The notes: a model not told the origin generated them from the letters alone. A DNA stretch of 64,000 nucleotides from Bin87 sp963663945 (GCA_963663945.1 OY760687.1:930001-994000); one strand, 5' to 3'; shown: positions 27,080-36,761, counted from the stretch's first letter. Program-made: numbers and translations.

Positions 27080-28081
27080 TCATTGCAAACGGGGTAGCAG
27101 TTCCTCGGAAATAAGCTGCAGGTAGTCCAACCGGGCGGAGAATTCGCTGGGCAGGTTCAGGCTGGCCAGCCCGATGTAATCCAGGCCGTCTTCTTCCTGA
27201 CAACGGTTGATGATTTCGGCACAGTCCTGCGGACTGCCCGCAACCGCCCAGTCGGCCAAATCCCGCTGACCTCCCAGGCCGAAGTCCACCGTGGTGTTTT
27301 CCTGCATGTTGAAAGCGCCGTACATGCCGGCTTTCTTGGCGGCCATCTCCCGGGCCTCGGTGATGGCCGTTTCGCGGTCCCGGGCGATGGCGATGGAGCG
27401 GTGGGCGCCGATCCGCCCTGCGGGGTCCTTGCCCTGCTCTTCCAGCGCTTCCTTGTACTGGCGGGTGAGGACGCTAATGTCCTTCCACCCCGGTTGTGGG
27501 CCAAGAATAACCCGGTCACCCAGGGCGGCGGCGCGGCGCACCGCGCCCCGGCTCTGCGCCGCGATCCAGATGGGCGGATGCGGTTCCTGAACCGGTGTCA
27601 GGGCCAGCTTGGCATCATGAACCTGCCAGTGCCTCCCGTCGTGGTTCACTTCCTCGCCGCTCCAGAGCAGTTTCATCAAGTCGATGGACTCTTCGAACCG
27701 GCCGACACGATCCCGCCGGTTGGTCCCGAAAGCCGACAGTTCCGCTTCCCGGTAACCCAGACCCACGCCCAGTACGAACCGCCCGTTGCTGATGTGGTCC
27801 AGCGTCACGGTCTGTTCGGCGATGTCCACCGGATTGTGGTAGGGGAGCAACAGGATGCCGGTGAGCAGCGTCAAACCCTCAGCTTCGGGAGCCAATCGCG
27901 CCAGCGTCTGCATCGGCTGCATCCAGACGGTGGGATGAGCGATGTAGTGCTGGGGCATGTAGATGACCGAAAAGCCCAGCGATTTGGCCCGCCGGCAGAC
28001 CTCGGCGGCCTCCTCCACCTGCTGGTGCATGGGCCGGTCGGGGTCGTCCATGTAATCGCGGATGTAAAGCCCTACTTCCAT
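27080..28081 (-). CDS. LLM-class flavin-dependent oxidoreductase
   Basis: The product is 333 aa from the ATG at 28081; a TTG at 28090 is the alternative. MEVGLYIRDY and VIYMPQHYIAHP give the first strands. LTGILLLPYHNPVDIAEQTVTLD and VLGVGLGYREAE carry the flavin loop. ALTPVQEPHPPIWIAAQS is the conserved C-half strand. It is followed directly by convergent MBL-gene sequence. A VOC protein gene is upstream on the same strand (30 nt), so both may share a transcript. Confidence 0.85.
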   Translation of the reverse strand: MEVGLYIRDYMDDPDRPMHQQVEEAAEVCRRAKSLGFSVIYMPQHYIAHPTVWMQPMQTLARLAPEAEGLTLLTGILLLPYHNPVDIAEQTVTLDHISNGRFVLGVGLGYREAELSAFGTNRRDRVGRFEESIDLMKLLWSGEEVNHDGRHWQVHDAKLALTPVQEPHPPIWIAAQSRGAVRRAAALGDRVILGPQPGWKDISVLTRQYKEALEEQGKDPAGRIGAHRSIAIARDRETAITEAREMAAKKAGMYGAFNMQENTTVDFGLGGQRDLADWAVAGSPQDCAEIINRCQEEDGLDYIGLASLNLPSEFSARLDYLQLISEELLPRLQ

Positions 28082-28111
28082 TGGTGCCAACTCAATCCGT
28101 CGCGGTGTGCG

Positions 28112-28489
28112 TCAATCGGTGATGTACGTGTGAGTGATGACCTCCCACACGTGGCCGTTCTCGCATTCGAAGTAGAACCCGCGACCCTGGTGCAGGTGGT
28201 TGATCTGGCCGTCCGTTCTCGAGCGCGGCCCGCTGCCGAACACGACGCCCTCGTCCCTGATGCGCTGCAGGATCGCGTCGAACTCCTCGTCCGAGGCCAG
28301 GAAGGCGTAGTGATTGGAGCGAGGGTTGTCCGAGTCGTCGAAGTCCAGCGTCAGGATATCGTTGACCTTGACCGGTGCGAAATGGCCCCAGGGTCCCTCG
28401 TACTTCAGTCCAAACAAATGGGCGATGAACTCCGCGGACTTCACCTTGTCGTAGGCGGGCACGATTGTGTGGTCCAATTGCAACGGCAT
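28112..28489 (-). CDS. VOC-family protein (glyoxalase/dioxygenase-like)
   Basis: The product is 125 aa with two beta-alpha-beta-beta-beta modules. Candidate metal ligands are His in LDHTIVPA, His in SNHYAFL and Glu in GRGFYFECENGHVWE. GAGGAGG precedes ATG 28489; an upstream Met at 28525 has no such site. VOC proteins include glyoxalase I, extradiol dioxygenases and fosfomycin-type enzymes. The specific reaction is unassigned. It is likely in one unit with the LLM monooxygenase. Confidence 0.78.
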   Translation of the reverse strand: MPLQLDHTIVPAYDKVKSAEFIAHLFGLKYEGPWGHFAPVKVNDILTLDFDDSDNPRSNHYAFLASDEEFDAILQRIRDEGVVFGSGPRSRTDGQINHLHQGRGFYFECENGHVWEVITHTYITD

Positions 28490-28591
28490 GGCTGTCCTCC
28501 TCTTCGGGTTTGTACCGAGCGTCACTGCATTACCGTGGGCGCTGGTCGGGATGGCCTCACAGCGCGGAGCGGATTGAACGCACCGGCAAAA

Positions 28592-30580
28592 TCAACACCG
28601 ATCGCCGTCTCCCGCCCAGAAGTCGTACTTCCGCCCGGCCAGGTCCACCACTTCCCCGACGTCTTCCTCCAGCAGGTAGCCCTCACCCACCAGGTCCATG
28701 GCGGCGCGGGTCACCTTATCGAGGTAGTCCTCGCGGTCGGCGTAGCGTTCCTCGATGGATGCGCGGGGGTCGCCGGAGGCCTCACGCTCGGCCCGGGTCG
28801 CGGGCAACGGCAGAGACCAGCCGGCCAGGCCGCCGGTGATGCCGATGAACAGGTTGGGGTTGCCGATGCTCTCGTCCCGCAGGTTCCAGCCGGTGTAGGT
28901 GGCCACGGGCACCGTCAGGTCCGGCAGGCAGATGCCCCGCCGTTCGTTGAACGACTCGTCGATGTCGGCCACGAGCGCCGGGAACTCCTCGCCCTCGTCG
29001 GCCGGCAGCTTGATGGTGCGGCCCAGGTGCGACTCCGGCCCGTAGTCCAGCCGGATCGCCCGGGTGGTCTCGGTGGGAACCCGCACGCCGGGGAGTTGGC
29101 GGAACCGTTCCAGCAGGGTGTGCGACTCCACTGCCGTGCCGTCGTCCAGGCTGGGATGGCGGCTGGCGGGAGGCTCCTCACCGGTGGTGACCCAGCGGTC
29201 CAGGTTGTCCAGCGCGGCCCGCAGCAGCGGTGCGTAGTCCACGCTGTTGAAGGGAAGCTGGCCCTTGATGCCGTCGTTGGCCCGGATCTCGATTGGTGGG
29301 AACTCGCCCGACCCGTGCATACAGCCGGCAAAGTGGTACCGGCGCACCGATGCGGATTCCGCCGCGTCGGTCAGTGTCTCCAGATCGGTGTGGATCAGCG
29401 CGGCGTCGCCACGCCAGTACTCGGCGGAGGTGTTGGTGAACATGATCTTGGGCACGGAACCCCGCCGCTCAATCGAATCGAGCAGGGAGCCCTGCGCCCC
29501 CGTCACCGGGTCGGTCTGAGTGGTGTCGGTGAAGGGGAACATCTCCGGGATGATGTAGCAGACGTCCTTGGAGGGTTGCCCGAAGCGCAGATTGAACTCG
29601 CCGCGCATCGCTCCCGCAACGTGGGGGATGATCCCGTCCAGAGCCGGCCGGTCCTCCTCGTCCTCGTTGATGCCGACGTGGATGTACTGCCGCAAGAAGC
29701 GTCCGCTCTGGGAACGGCCCATGGCGTAGGCGTGGTCAATGGCGCCGGCGCAGGGGTTGCCCGCGGATGCCGGGGCGTGTTTCAGGAAGGACACCGCGTC
29801 ACGCATGGCGGCGAACCCCAGGCCCACAATTCGGCTGCCCGTGGTGGTGTAAACCAGTTGGTAGATCCTTCCCGGCTCGAAACCGGAGGGCATGTAGATG
29901 TGGTTGTGCTGCGGCTCCAGGTCGGCGTCCTCGACGCGGACGAAGGACCACTGGTCGCGGTCAACCGGAGTGGCCGGACTGTTAGGCAGGTCGCGCACCG
30001 TCAGTGTCGCCTCCGCTTCCTCCGGATCGGCGGCAGGATTGGGCAGGTGCTGCCGGTCGGCCAGCAGGAACACCTGGGTTGGCTCGTTGCACTGGAACTG
30101 GCACATGATCCGGCCCGTCAGCGATCCCTGGGGACCAACGGCTTCCGGCGCGTGCAGCCCGATGAGCCCGGGCGTGGGCGGGACGTCGGCCTGCCAGCCG
30201 CCCCAGACCACCGTGTAGCCCCGTCGCATCAAGTAGCCGTTGCCGGCCTCCAGGGGCGAGGTCGGGTCGTTGGCCGTGGGCACGCTGTTCAGGCTCAGGG
30301 CCGTCTTCCGACCCCGGTTCACCACGTCGAACAGGATGCGGTGATTGCCCCGGTCGACGTTGGCCGGCTGGAGCATGGCGAAGTCCGACGAGAACTCCAC
30401 CAGGCCGGCCGCGTTGCGCGGCGCCAGGTCGAGGTCCGTGATCCCCTGGTTACGGGGATGCGACGGGTCCACTGCGTAATGGGCGGTGCCTTCCAGCAGT
30501 TCATACGCGCCCACGTCGCCAAAGCTCTCGCCGGACGCGAAGCTGGTGCGGTTGGTGATTTCCAGTTCTGTAATTGCCAA
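28592..30580 (-). CDS. Large alpha/beta-hydrolase-domain protein
   Basis: The product is 662 aa and matches the alpha/beta hydrolase domain-containing family of about 600-700 aa. The N-terminal jelly-roll-like part begins with ITNRTSFASGESFGDVGAYELLEG. The nucleophile elbow GRSQSG is near residue 291, the acid is probably in the CMHGSGEFPP region, and the final part is WNLRDESIGNP. It starts at TTG 30580 with CCGGAGG upstream. It has no signal peptide. Homologues are often annotated as esterases or PHB-like hydrolases, and the substrate is not known. Confidence 0.8.
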   Translation of the reverse strand: MAITELEITNRTSFASGESFGDVGAYELLEGTAHYAVDPSHPRNQGITDLDLAPRNAAGLVEFSSDFAMLQPANVDRGNHRILFDVVNRGRKTALSLNSVPTANDPTSPLEAGNGYLMRRGYTVVWGGWQADVPPTPGLIGLHAPEAVGPQGSLTGRIMCQFQCNEPTQVFLLADRQHLPNPAADPEEAEATLTVRDLPNSPATPVDRDQWSFVRVEDADLEPQHNHIYMPSGFEPGRIYQLVYTTTGSRIVGLGFAAMRDAVSFLKHAPASAGNPCAGAIDHAYAMGRSQSGRFLRQYIHVGINEDEEDRPALDGIIPHVAGAMRGEFNLRFGQPSKDVCYIIPEMFPFTDTTQTDPVTGAQGSLLDSIERRGSVPKIMFTNTSAEYWRGDAALIHTDLETLTDAAESASVRRYHFAGCMHGSGEFPPIEIRANDGIKGQLPFNSVDYAPLLRAALDNLDRWVTTGEEPPASRHPSLDDGTAVESHTLLERFRQLPGVRVPTETTRAIRLDYGPESHLGRTIKLPADEGEEFPALVADIDESFNERRGICLPDLTVPVATYTGWNLRDESIGNPNLFIGITGGLAGWSLPLPATRAEREASGDPRASIEERYADREDYLDKVTRAAMDLVGEGYLLEEDVGEVVDLAGRKYDFWAGDGDRC

Positions 30581-30733
30581 GATGCCTCCGGTGGGCCGAT
30601 AGCCGAAAGTAAGTGCGGTACGCGCTGAATGTGGCGTTGAATATTCAGGATGATATTAGCACTGGTGAACACCTCCTGGGGCGCAATTGCCACCCGTAGG
30701 TTGGATAGCGAGGTCGCACCGGGCAGGAGCGAT

Positions 30734-32284
30734 TCACGAACGGGCGTTGTACGCGGTGAATGGCCGGGCGTCCTGCGGCATCGTGCCGCTGTAGAAACGT
30801 CGCAGATGGGGCTCGACCAGCGATGCCAGTTCTCGCCGCTCCTCTTCCTGGGCCGTCAGCGGCCGGTCCAGCGCGCCCTTGATCTCGCGGAAAAGGCCGT
30901 CTTTGTCCACCCGGGTGTGCTGGCCATCCCGCAGTATCACCTCACCGTCCACCAGCACCGTGTCAACGTCGATGCCCCGCGCCCGGTGCACCAGCGCGTC
31001 CACCACCGACACCCTCGGATCCAGGAAGGGCTCCTCGATGTTCCGCATGTCCACCAGCGTCATGTCTGCCCGCTTTCCCGGCTCCAGGGCGCCGATGCGA
31101 TCGCCGAACCAGCTGGCGTAGGCCCCGTTGGCCGTCGCCATCTCCAGGACCTGATGGGATGTGGGAGGTCCAAGGTCGATGCCGGGCACCCGATGCAGTT
31201 TGAGCACCAGCCGCATCTCCTGGAACAGGTCCTTGTCGTCGTTCAGGCCAGCCTCGTCGCTGCCGATGGCCACCTTGATGCCGGCCGCCAGGATGCGACC
31301 CATGGGTGCGATCCCGCTCTGCAAGCGCAGGTTGGAGCTGGCGTTGTGGCAGATGTTGGTGCCGGTGGCCGCCATGATGCTGAGGTCTTCCTCCGTGGCC
31401 CAGACGCTGTGGCCGCACACCACTTCCGGACCCAGGAATCCTATCTCGTGCAGGTGCTGCAGTGGCGTCTTGCCATAGGCGGTGTGGCCGTACAGCTTTT
31501 GGTAAACGGTCTCTTGCAGGTGGATGTGGATGCCGGTGCCGTGGCGTCCGGCCAGGTCCTTGATGGCCATGAGCAACTCGTCGGAGCAGCGATGCACGTT
31601 GCTGGGAGCCATCGTGACCTGTACGCGCTCGTGCTGGTTGTCGCCATATTTCCGGCAGATCTCTTCCAGCACGGGCATGATCTCGGCCACGGGCCGGTAG
31701 CCGGCCGCCATGAAGGACCGGTACCGCTCGGCCAACTCGGGGGGCATCTGGGCAGCGAAGTCCGCCTCGCCACCGCCCTGGCCGGCAACCATTGAGTTCT
31801 GGTCCACCACCGACGGGGCATAGGAGACCCGCATCCCAGAGGTTTGGTACGCGCCCACAACCTTGTCCGCGATCTCCATGCTCACCGGGCCGGTTCCGCG
31901 CGGCGTCGAGTGGATCGCCTGCACCGTGGTGGTGCCGGTCTCGATCATCTGGACCGCGCCGTAAAGCTGGTCGAGGTAGGGGTCGATGGCGCGAACGCCG
32001 ATGCGGTGCAGGCTCCACATTTCCAGCGGCAGGTCTGGCGCGCCCATCTGAAAGGGCGTCAGTCCCACATGGAAGTGGTCGTTGACCAGACCGGGCATTA
32101 CGATGTGGTTTCCGGTGCCGATGACCTCGGCGTCGGGATGCTGCTGGCGGAGTTCGCGGTAGTCTCCGACGGCTTCGATGACCCCGTCGCGCTGCAGCAC
32201 CGCCCCGTCGGCTACCACATTGGTCGAGTTGGGGCCGGTGACCTTGCAGACGACGTGTTTGCCCCGTATCAGAGATAGCGTCAT
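30734..32284 (-). CDS. Amidohydrolase of the TRZ/ATZ and MTA/SAH deaminase type
   Basis: The product is 516 aa, longer than the usual 430-470 because of a C-terminal extension of about 50 residues. The metal motif is VNDHFHVG. IHIHLQETVYQ and VCGHSVWATEE carry the later His residues, and IGSDEAGLNDD has the catalytic Asp. The end of the sandwich is GALEPGKRADMTLVD. These motifs match cytosine, triazine and thioadenosine deaminase relatives. It acts on a C-N bond of a heterocycle or similar; the exact substrate is unknown. The opposite-strand alpha/beta hydrolase is divergent. Confidence 0.85.
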   Translation of the reverse strand: MTLSLIRGKHVVCKVTGPNSTNVVADGAVLQRDGVIEAVGDYRELRQQHPDAEVIGTGNHIVMPGLVNDHFHVGLTPFQMGAPDLPLEMWSLHRIGVRAIDPYLDQLYGAVQMIETGTTTVQAIHSTPRGTGPVSMEIADKVVGAYQTSGMRVSYAPSVVDQNSMVAGQGGGEADFAAQMPPELAERYRSFMAAGYRPVAEIMPVLEEICRKYGDNQHERVQVTMAPSNVHRCSDELLMAIKDLAGRHGTGIHIHLQETVYQKLYGHTAYGKTPLQHLHEIGFLGPEVVCGHSVWATEEDLSIMAATGTNICHNASSNLRLQSGIAPMGRILAAGIKVAIGSDEAGLNDDKDLFQEMRLVLKLHRVPGIDLGPPTSHQVLEMATANGAYASWFGDRIGALEPGKRADMTLVDMRNIEEPFLDPRVSVVDALVHRARGIDVDTVLVDGEVILRDGQHTRVDKDGLFREIKGALDRPLTAQEEERRELASLVEPHLRRFYSGTMPQDARPFTAYNARS

Positions 32285-32503
32285 GACCGCCTCCCCGCGA
32301 ATGCCTCGCGCAATGCTGGCCGAAGTCGGAACGTTTCTTGCCGCATTCTACACACCCCTGGCGATGACGTCAGATGACGGCGGTCCGCGATGCTTCTGCG
32401 AAGGGTCATATCCATAACCGTCGCATAGGATATGCTTGTCCGAGGCGGCCGGCGCACGGCTGTGCGACCGGCGTCAATGCAATAGTAATCAGGCGGAGGA
32501 AGA

Positions 32504-33316
32504 ATGCCGATACTGGACCTGAACGGTGACGAATTTCACTATCATGTGGACGATTTTTCGGACCCTTGGCGTCAGGCCCCTCCGATCATGCTCCACCACG
32601 CCGCCGGCGGGAACCTGCACCGGTGGCGACCCTGGGTGCCGACGCTGGCGCGGCATCGTCGAGTGGTTCGGTTCGATATGCGCGGCCATGCCGGCACGCG
32701 CAAGAGCCTGGGAGATCCAATCGACCTGGCCGATCTGGCCGGCGATATCGCCCGCGTCATGGACGGGCTTGGAGTGGATAAAACCCATCTGGTCGGCGCG
32801 TCGGCCGGCGGCATCGTCAGCTTGCGCTTCGCCCACGATCATCCCGACCGCCTGCTCAGCCTGACGCTGGTGGCGTCCACGCCCAAGCTGGCCCAGATGG
32901 GCGCCAACATGGACGCCGCGCCCTGGCGGGGTATCCTCGAACAGCAGGGGACGCGAGCCTGGCTACTGGCCGACACCGACAAGAGATTCGGCCCCGACAC
33001 GCCCGACGAGATCGTCCAGTGGTACGCGGACGAGGGTAGCAAGACCGCCGCGACGGAGGTGATCGCGCTCCAGGGCTGCCTGCTGGCGGCAGACCTCACG
33101 CCGCTGCTCCCCGATATTGCAGTGCCCACACTGATCCTGGGTGCGTCACACGACGACATCACCCCGGTCGAAATCCAGCATCTCATGGCCGAGCAAATGC
33201 CCGACACACGGCTCGAACTCATCGACGGCGTGGGTCACAACATGAAGGTGGAAATCCCCGACGCCCTGGCCGACCGGACGCTCCGGTTCGTCAACGATGT
33301 CGATGCGAGGCTGTAG
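32504..33316 (+). CDS. Alpha/beta hydrolase
   Basis: The product is 270 aa. MLHHAAGGN is the oxyanion-loop strand and RGHAGTRKS follows. The nucleophile elbow is GASAGG, the acid is Asp in GASHDDITP, and the catalytic His is in DGVGHNMKVE. The classical triad and cap domain are complete. GGAGGAAGA lies upstream of the ATG. It resembles 3-oxoadipate enol-lactonase-like hydrolases in size and motif order, but that is only a resemblance. A perfect palindrome begins right after the stop. Confidence 0.85.
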   Translation: MPILDLNGDEFHYHVDDFSDPWRQAPPIMLHHAAGGNLHRWRPWVPTLARHRRVVRFDMRGHAGTRKSLGDPIDLADLAGDIARVMDGLGVDKTHLVGASAGGIVSLRFAHDHPDRLLSLTLVASTPKLAQMGANMDAAPWRGILEQQGTRAWLLADTDKRFGPDTPDEIVQWYADEGSKTAATEVIALQGCLLAADLTPLLPDIAVPTLILGASHDDITPVEIQHLMAEQMPDTRLELIDGVGHNMKVEIPDALADRTLRFVNDVDARL

Positions 33317-33340
33317 GTTCCCCGGTCGCGACCGGGGAAC
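33317..33340. terminator. Perfect palindrome between convergent genes
   Basis: A 12-bp perfect inverted repeat, GTTCCCCGGTCG followed by its complement, starts immediately after the stop of the hydrolase gene. It precedes the converging aminotransferase stop by 34 nt. It is probably a bidirectional terminator without T-runs. Confidence 0.65.
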
Positions 33341-33374
33341 TTGCTGACGGGTCGTACGGTGACAGGGCCGCAGA

Positions 33375-34580
33375 TCAGGGCACGGCGCCCTCTCGGCGGA
33401 ACACGTCGGCCAGCTTTTCCACCCCCTCCCGGATCTCATGCTCGGATGGGAGGGCGAAGCAGAGCCGGATATAGGGGGCTGCAGCGTCGGGGTCGGCGGA
33501 CCAGTCCGGCCCGGGGTTGAACGCGATTCCTTCCCGTAGCGCCGGGCCCTCCAGGTTGCGGGAATCGACGCCTTCGGGGAGCTTGACCCACAGGTACATG
33601 CCGCCCCGGGGCACTTCAAACTCGACGCTGGGGCCGAAGGACTCGCGGAGCGCGCTGCCCAGCACGTCGCACTTGCGCTGCAGGGACGACCGGACCTCCA
33701 GGATATGGTCCTCATAGTGGTGCGTGAAGTAGTCGCCCACGATCATCTGGTCCATGACGCCGGTGCCGGCGTCGTTCTTGCGGGAAAGCAGGCGGCTCAT
33801 CACGTCCCACGGAGCTACGACATAGCCGAGGCGGGTGCCGGGCCCCAGCGTCTTGGAGAACGAGCCGATGTGCAGCACCCGGTTCGAGTCGTCCAGGGAG
33901 CGGATTGCGTTTTCGTATTCACCCTCGAAGATGAGGTCGGCGTAGCACTCATCCTCGAATATGGGCACGCCGTATTCCTCGCTCAGTTCCAGCATCTGAT
34001 GCCGACGCTCCATGGTCATTACGGTTCCGGTTGGGTTCTGCAGCGTCGGGATCGTGTAGATGTACTTGGGGCGCACGCCACGGTTGCGCAGGTCTTCCAG
34101 GGCCTGGGCCAAGTGGTCCATCCGCATGCCGTCGTGATCCACGTCGATGCCGACGATGTTGACCTTCCGGCGGCGCAGATTGCCCAGCGCGCCGGAGAAG
34201 CTGAACGCCTCGACGATTGCCGTGTCGCCCTCCTCCAGCAGGATTTCGTTGATCAGCTCGATCCCCTGGCCGGAACCAGAGGTGATCAGCACGTCGTCAA
34301 TCGTCGTATTGATGCCGCGATGCTCCCCCAGCTTTTCTACCAGGAACTCGCGCAGTGGGAGGATCCCCTGCGGGCCGCCGGAGAAGTTGTACATGGAGAT
34401 GTTCCGGGGGTCTCCGCGAAAAACCCGCTCCGCCGACTCGATGAACTCTTCGGTGGGCACCATGTCCGGGTCGCTGTGGCCGCCGATGAAGTTGTACCGG
34501 GGATGACCTCCCCACGGCCCCGCAGGTGGCGGCAGTTCACGGTTGAATAGCGCGGAATAGTCCAAACCCTGCCCTGGCAT
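33375..34580 (-). CDS. PLP-dependent aminotransferase (2-aminoadipate/MocR-C type)
   Basis: The product is 401 aa. It belongs to fold-type I: FIGGHSDPDMVP, NFSGGPQGILPLREFLVEKL, IPTLQNPTGTVM, EDECYADLIFEG, and the PLP Lys in GSFSKTLGPGTRLGYV. The C-terminus has RLCFALPSEHEI with the carboxylate Arg. GGAGGATC precedes ATG 34580, so the 49 residues from the upstream Met were rejected. It resembles LysN/2-aminoadipate and aromatic aminotransferases. The product feeds or drains branched or aromatic 2-keto acids, by inference. Confidence 0.86.
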   Translation of the reverse strand: MPGQGLDYSALFNRELPPPAGPWGGHPRYNFIGGHSDPDMVPTEEFIESAERVFRGDPRNISMYNFSGGPQGILPLREFLVEKLGEHRGINTTIDDVLITSGSGQGIELINEILLEEGDTAIVEAFSFSGALGNLRRRKVNIVGIDVDHDGMRMDHLAQALEDLRNRGVRPKYIYTIPTLQNPTGTVMTMERRHQMLELSEEYGVPIFEDECYADLIFEGEYENAIRSLDDSNRVLHIGSFSKTLGPGTRLGYVVAPWDVMSRLLSRKNDAGTGVMDQMIVGDYFTHHYEDHILEVRSSLQRKCDVLGSALRESFGPSVEFEVPRGGMYLWVKLPEGVDSRNLEGPALREGIAFNPGPDWSADPDAAAPYIRLCFALPSEHEIREGVEKLADVFRREGAVP

Positions 34581-34704
34581 CAGTTGATCCTCCGATTCGA
34601 TTGGGACGCTCTTGCCCCATTGCAATGAGGCCGGTGCGGTCGCCAGCATCCTAACACCGCCGCCGTCGGTCGTCGACGGCACGCCGGCAGGCGAGTTGGA
34701 TTCG

Positions 34705-35262
34705 TCAGCCGCCGTCTGCGGAATCACCCTCGGGACCCAGTTCCAGCAGGCGCATGCCCCGGTCCACCTGTTGGCCCGGCTCCACGGACACGCGCCGTAC
34801 GACGCCGTCGCGCGGCGCGGTGATCACCAATTCCATCTTCATGGACTCCATCAAGACCACCGTCTGATTCCGCCCCACCCGGTCTCCCTCGGCGACCAGC
34901 ACCTCCAGCACCGCGCCCGGCATGGGCGCAAGGATGTCTCCGGGCGCGTCCGTGGCCCCGCCGGCTGCGCGTCGCCGGGTTTCCGCTCGCTGGAACACGG
35001 ACAGGGAGCCATCCAACCACAGGTGCAGTTCAGAGCCGACCCAGGCCCAGGCGAAATGATGCGTACGACCCGACTCCGTGCGGCACAATCCTTCCCCGGC
35101 CTGCCGGGTCTCGATGCTGACCGTCGTGGCGGCATCCGACACCACAGATTCAGCGCCCTCCAGGCTGAAGGTGAAGGAGCCATCCTCCTCTCCGGCGCGG
35201 TAGCGATAGACTTCGCCCTCCGCAGGGTAGGTTTCGCGCATCTGGCCCTGGCTCTGGGTCAT
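34705..35262 (-). CDS. Biotin carboxyl carrier protein of acyl-CoA carboxylase
   Basis: The product is 185 aa. Residues 108-180 are a biotinyl domain with the acceptor Lys142 in MESMKMEL. Residues 1-100 are beta-rich (GEVYRYRAGEEDGSFTF, FAWAWVGSELHLWLDG) and look like the BT domain that links carboxylase and carrier in fused MCC-type alpha subunits. Its start overlaps the biotin carboxylase stop by 4 nt. It is therefore the detached C-terminal half of a methylcrotonyl- or related acyl-CoA carboxylase alpha subunit. Confidence 0.85.
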   Translation of the reverse strand: MTQSQGQMRETYPAEGEVYRYRAGEEDGSFTFSLEGAESVVSDAATTVSIETRQAGEGLCRTESGRTHHFAWAWVGSELHLWLDGSLSVFQRAETRRRAAGGATDAPGDILAPMPGAVLEVLVAEGDRVGRNQTVVLMESMKMELVITAPRDGVVRRVSVEPGQQVDRGMRLLELGPEGDSADGG

Positions 35263-36761
35263 GGGAGCCTTCGCTGCCCGGCGGTTTGCCAGGGGTTGAC
35301 GCTGGGCCGCGTATCAGCCGGGGCGGTGGGAGACACCGGGCCAACTGGCCGGCTGGACGCCCACGCCGCGAGGGCTCGGGACAGGTCGCGTGCTTCATCG
35401 GTGACCATCGGCATGGTGACGGCGGGGTTCCACTCCAGGAAGCCGGTGTCGTATTCGCCCCTCTGGAACTGAGCGTGTCCCATTATCGCCCGCAACAGGG
35501 GAATGTTGGTGATCACGCCCAGCACCAGGAACCGCGACAGGGCAACGTCCATGCGGCGCAGGCTGAGTTCGCGGTCCGGCGCCCAGGCGATCAGCTTGGC
35601 CAGCATGGGGTCATAGTAGATCGACACCTCCTGACCTTGCTCGACTCCGCTGTCCAGCCGCAGCCCCGGGCCGCTGGGAGGACGCCAGCGCAGCAGCGGG
35701 CCGGTGGACGGAACGAAATCGTGGTAGGGGTCTTCGGCGTAGATGCGACACTCGATGGCGTGACCCCGGGGCTGGATGTCTTCCTGCTGCAGCGTCAGGG
35801 ACTCCCCGGCGGCGATGCGTACCTGCCACTCCACCATGTCCAGACCAAGCACGGCCTCAGTGACCGGGTGCTCCACCTGCAGGCGTGCGTTCATTTCGAG
35901 GAAGTAAAACTCGCCGTTGCGAGGGTCCAGCAGGAACTCGACGGTCCCGGCGTTGACGTATCCCGCCTCGCGGGCCACGGCGACGGCGGCATCACCCATG
36001 CGCTGGCGCAGTTCGGGCGTGAGGGCCGGCGAGGGCGTTTCCTCGATGATCTTCTGGTGCCGGCGCTGGATGCTGCATTCCCGCTCGCCCAAGTGGATGG
36101 TGTGGCCGGTTCCGTCGGCCATTACCTGGATCTCCACGTGGCGCGGATTGGCGATGTACCGCTCAAGGAACACGCGGCCGTCGCCGAAAGCTGCCCGGGC
36201 CTCGCGGCTGGCCGCCTCCATGTCCGCGTCCAACCCCGGTGTCGCGCTGACGACTCGCATGCCACGCCCGCCCCCGCCGGCGGCGGCCTTGACCATCAGC
36301 GGAAAACCCCAGCGCTCAGCGAACTCGGCAGCCGCAGGATCACCGGGCAGGCACTCAACAGATCCGGGAACCACCGGAACGCCGGCGCGCTGGGCAATCT
36401 CCTTGGAGCGCAGTTTGTCGCCCAGGAGCGCCATGCTGTTCGCGCTCGGGCCAATGAACGTAATCTGCGCTTCCCTGCAGGCCCGCGCAAAGGCCGGATT
36501 TTCCGACAAGAAGCCGTATCCAGGGTGTATGGCGTCGACGCCGGTTTCACGGGCCGCCTTCACTATCCGGTCGATGTTCAGGTAGGTCTCTTCTGCGGTA
36601 CTGCCCGGCAGGGACACCGCCTGATCCGCGGTGGCGACGTGGGGAGCGCCGGCGTCGGGATCGGAATAGACCGCCACCGGGGCGATTCCCAGGGTGCGTA
36701 GGGTCTGGTTGATCCGGACCGCGATTTCGCCCCGGTTGGCTACCAGCACCTTGGTGAACAT
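35259..36761 (-). CDS. Biotin carboxylase subunit of acyl-CoA carboxylase
   Basis: The product is 500 aa. The MFTKVLVANRGEIAVRI start, VKAAAGGGGRGMRVV ATP-binding loop, IQRRHQKIIEE and FLEMNARLQVEHPVTE motifs are all intact. It carboxylates biotin with ATP and bicarbonate. The ATG at 36761 was chosen; the upstream Met at 36872 lacks family sequence. A carboxyltransferase gene lies 52 nt upstream and the carrier gene overlaps the end. The residues after 465 look like a linker instead of the usual BT-BCCP tail. Confidence 0.93.
   Translation of the reverse strand: MFTKVLVANRGEIAVRINQTLRTLGIAPVAVYSDPDAGAPHVATADQAVSLPGSTAEETYLNIDRIVKAARETGVDAIHPGYGFLSENPAFARACREAQITFIGPSANSMALLGDKLRSKEIAQRAGVPVVPGSVECLPGDPAAAEFAERWGFPLMVKAAAGGGGRGMRVVSATPGLDADMEAASREARAAFGDGRVFLERYIANPRHVEIQVMADGTGHTIHLGERECSIQRRHQKIIEETPSPALTPELRQRMGDAAVAVAREAGYVNAGTVEFLLDPRNGEFYFLEMNARLQVEHPVTEAVLGLDMVEWQVRIAAGESLTLQQEDIQPRGHAIECRIYAEDPYHDFVPSTGPLLRWRPPSGPGLRLDSGVEQGQEVSIYYDPMLAKLIAWAPDRELSLRRMDVALSRFLVLGVITNIPLLRAIMGHAQFQRGEYDTGFLEWNPAVTMPMVTDEARDLSRALAAWASSRPVGPVSPTAPADTRPSVNPWQTAGQRRLP

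Noticed and set aside
27401..30628. A 1075-codon plus-strand open frame
   Set aside because: It is antisense to the LLM, VOC and alpha/beta hydrolase genes, has low-complexity His/Val/Gly-rich sequence and no domain. It is a high-GC shadow frame.
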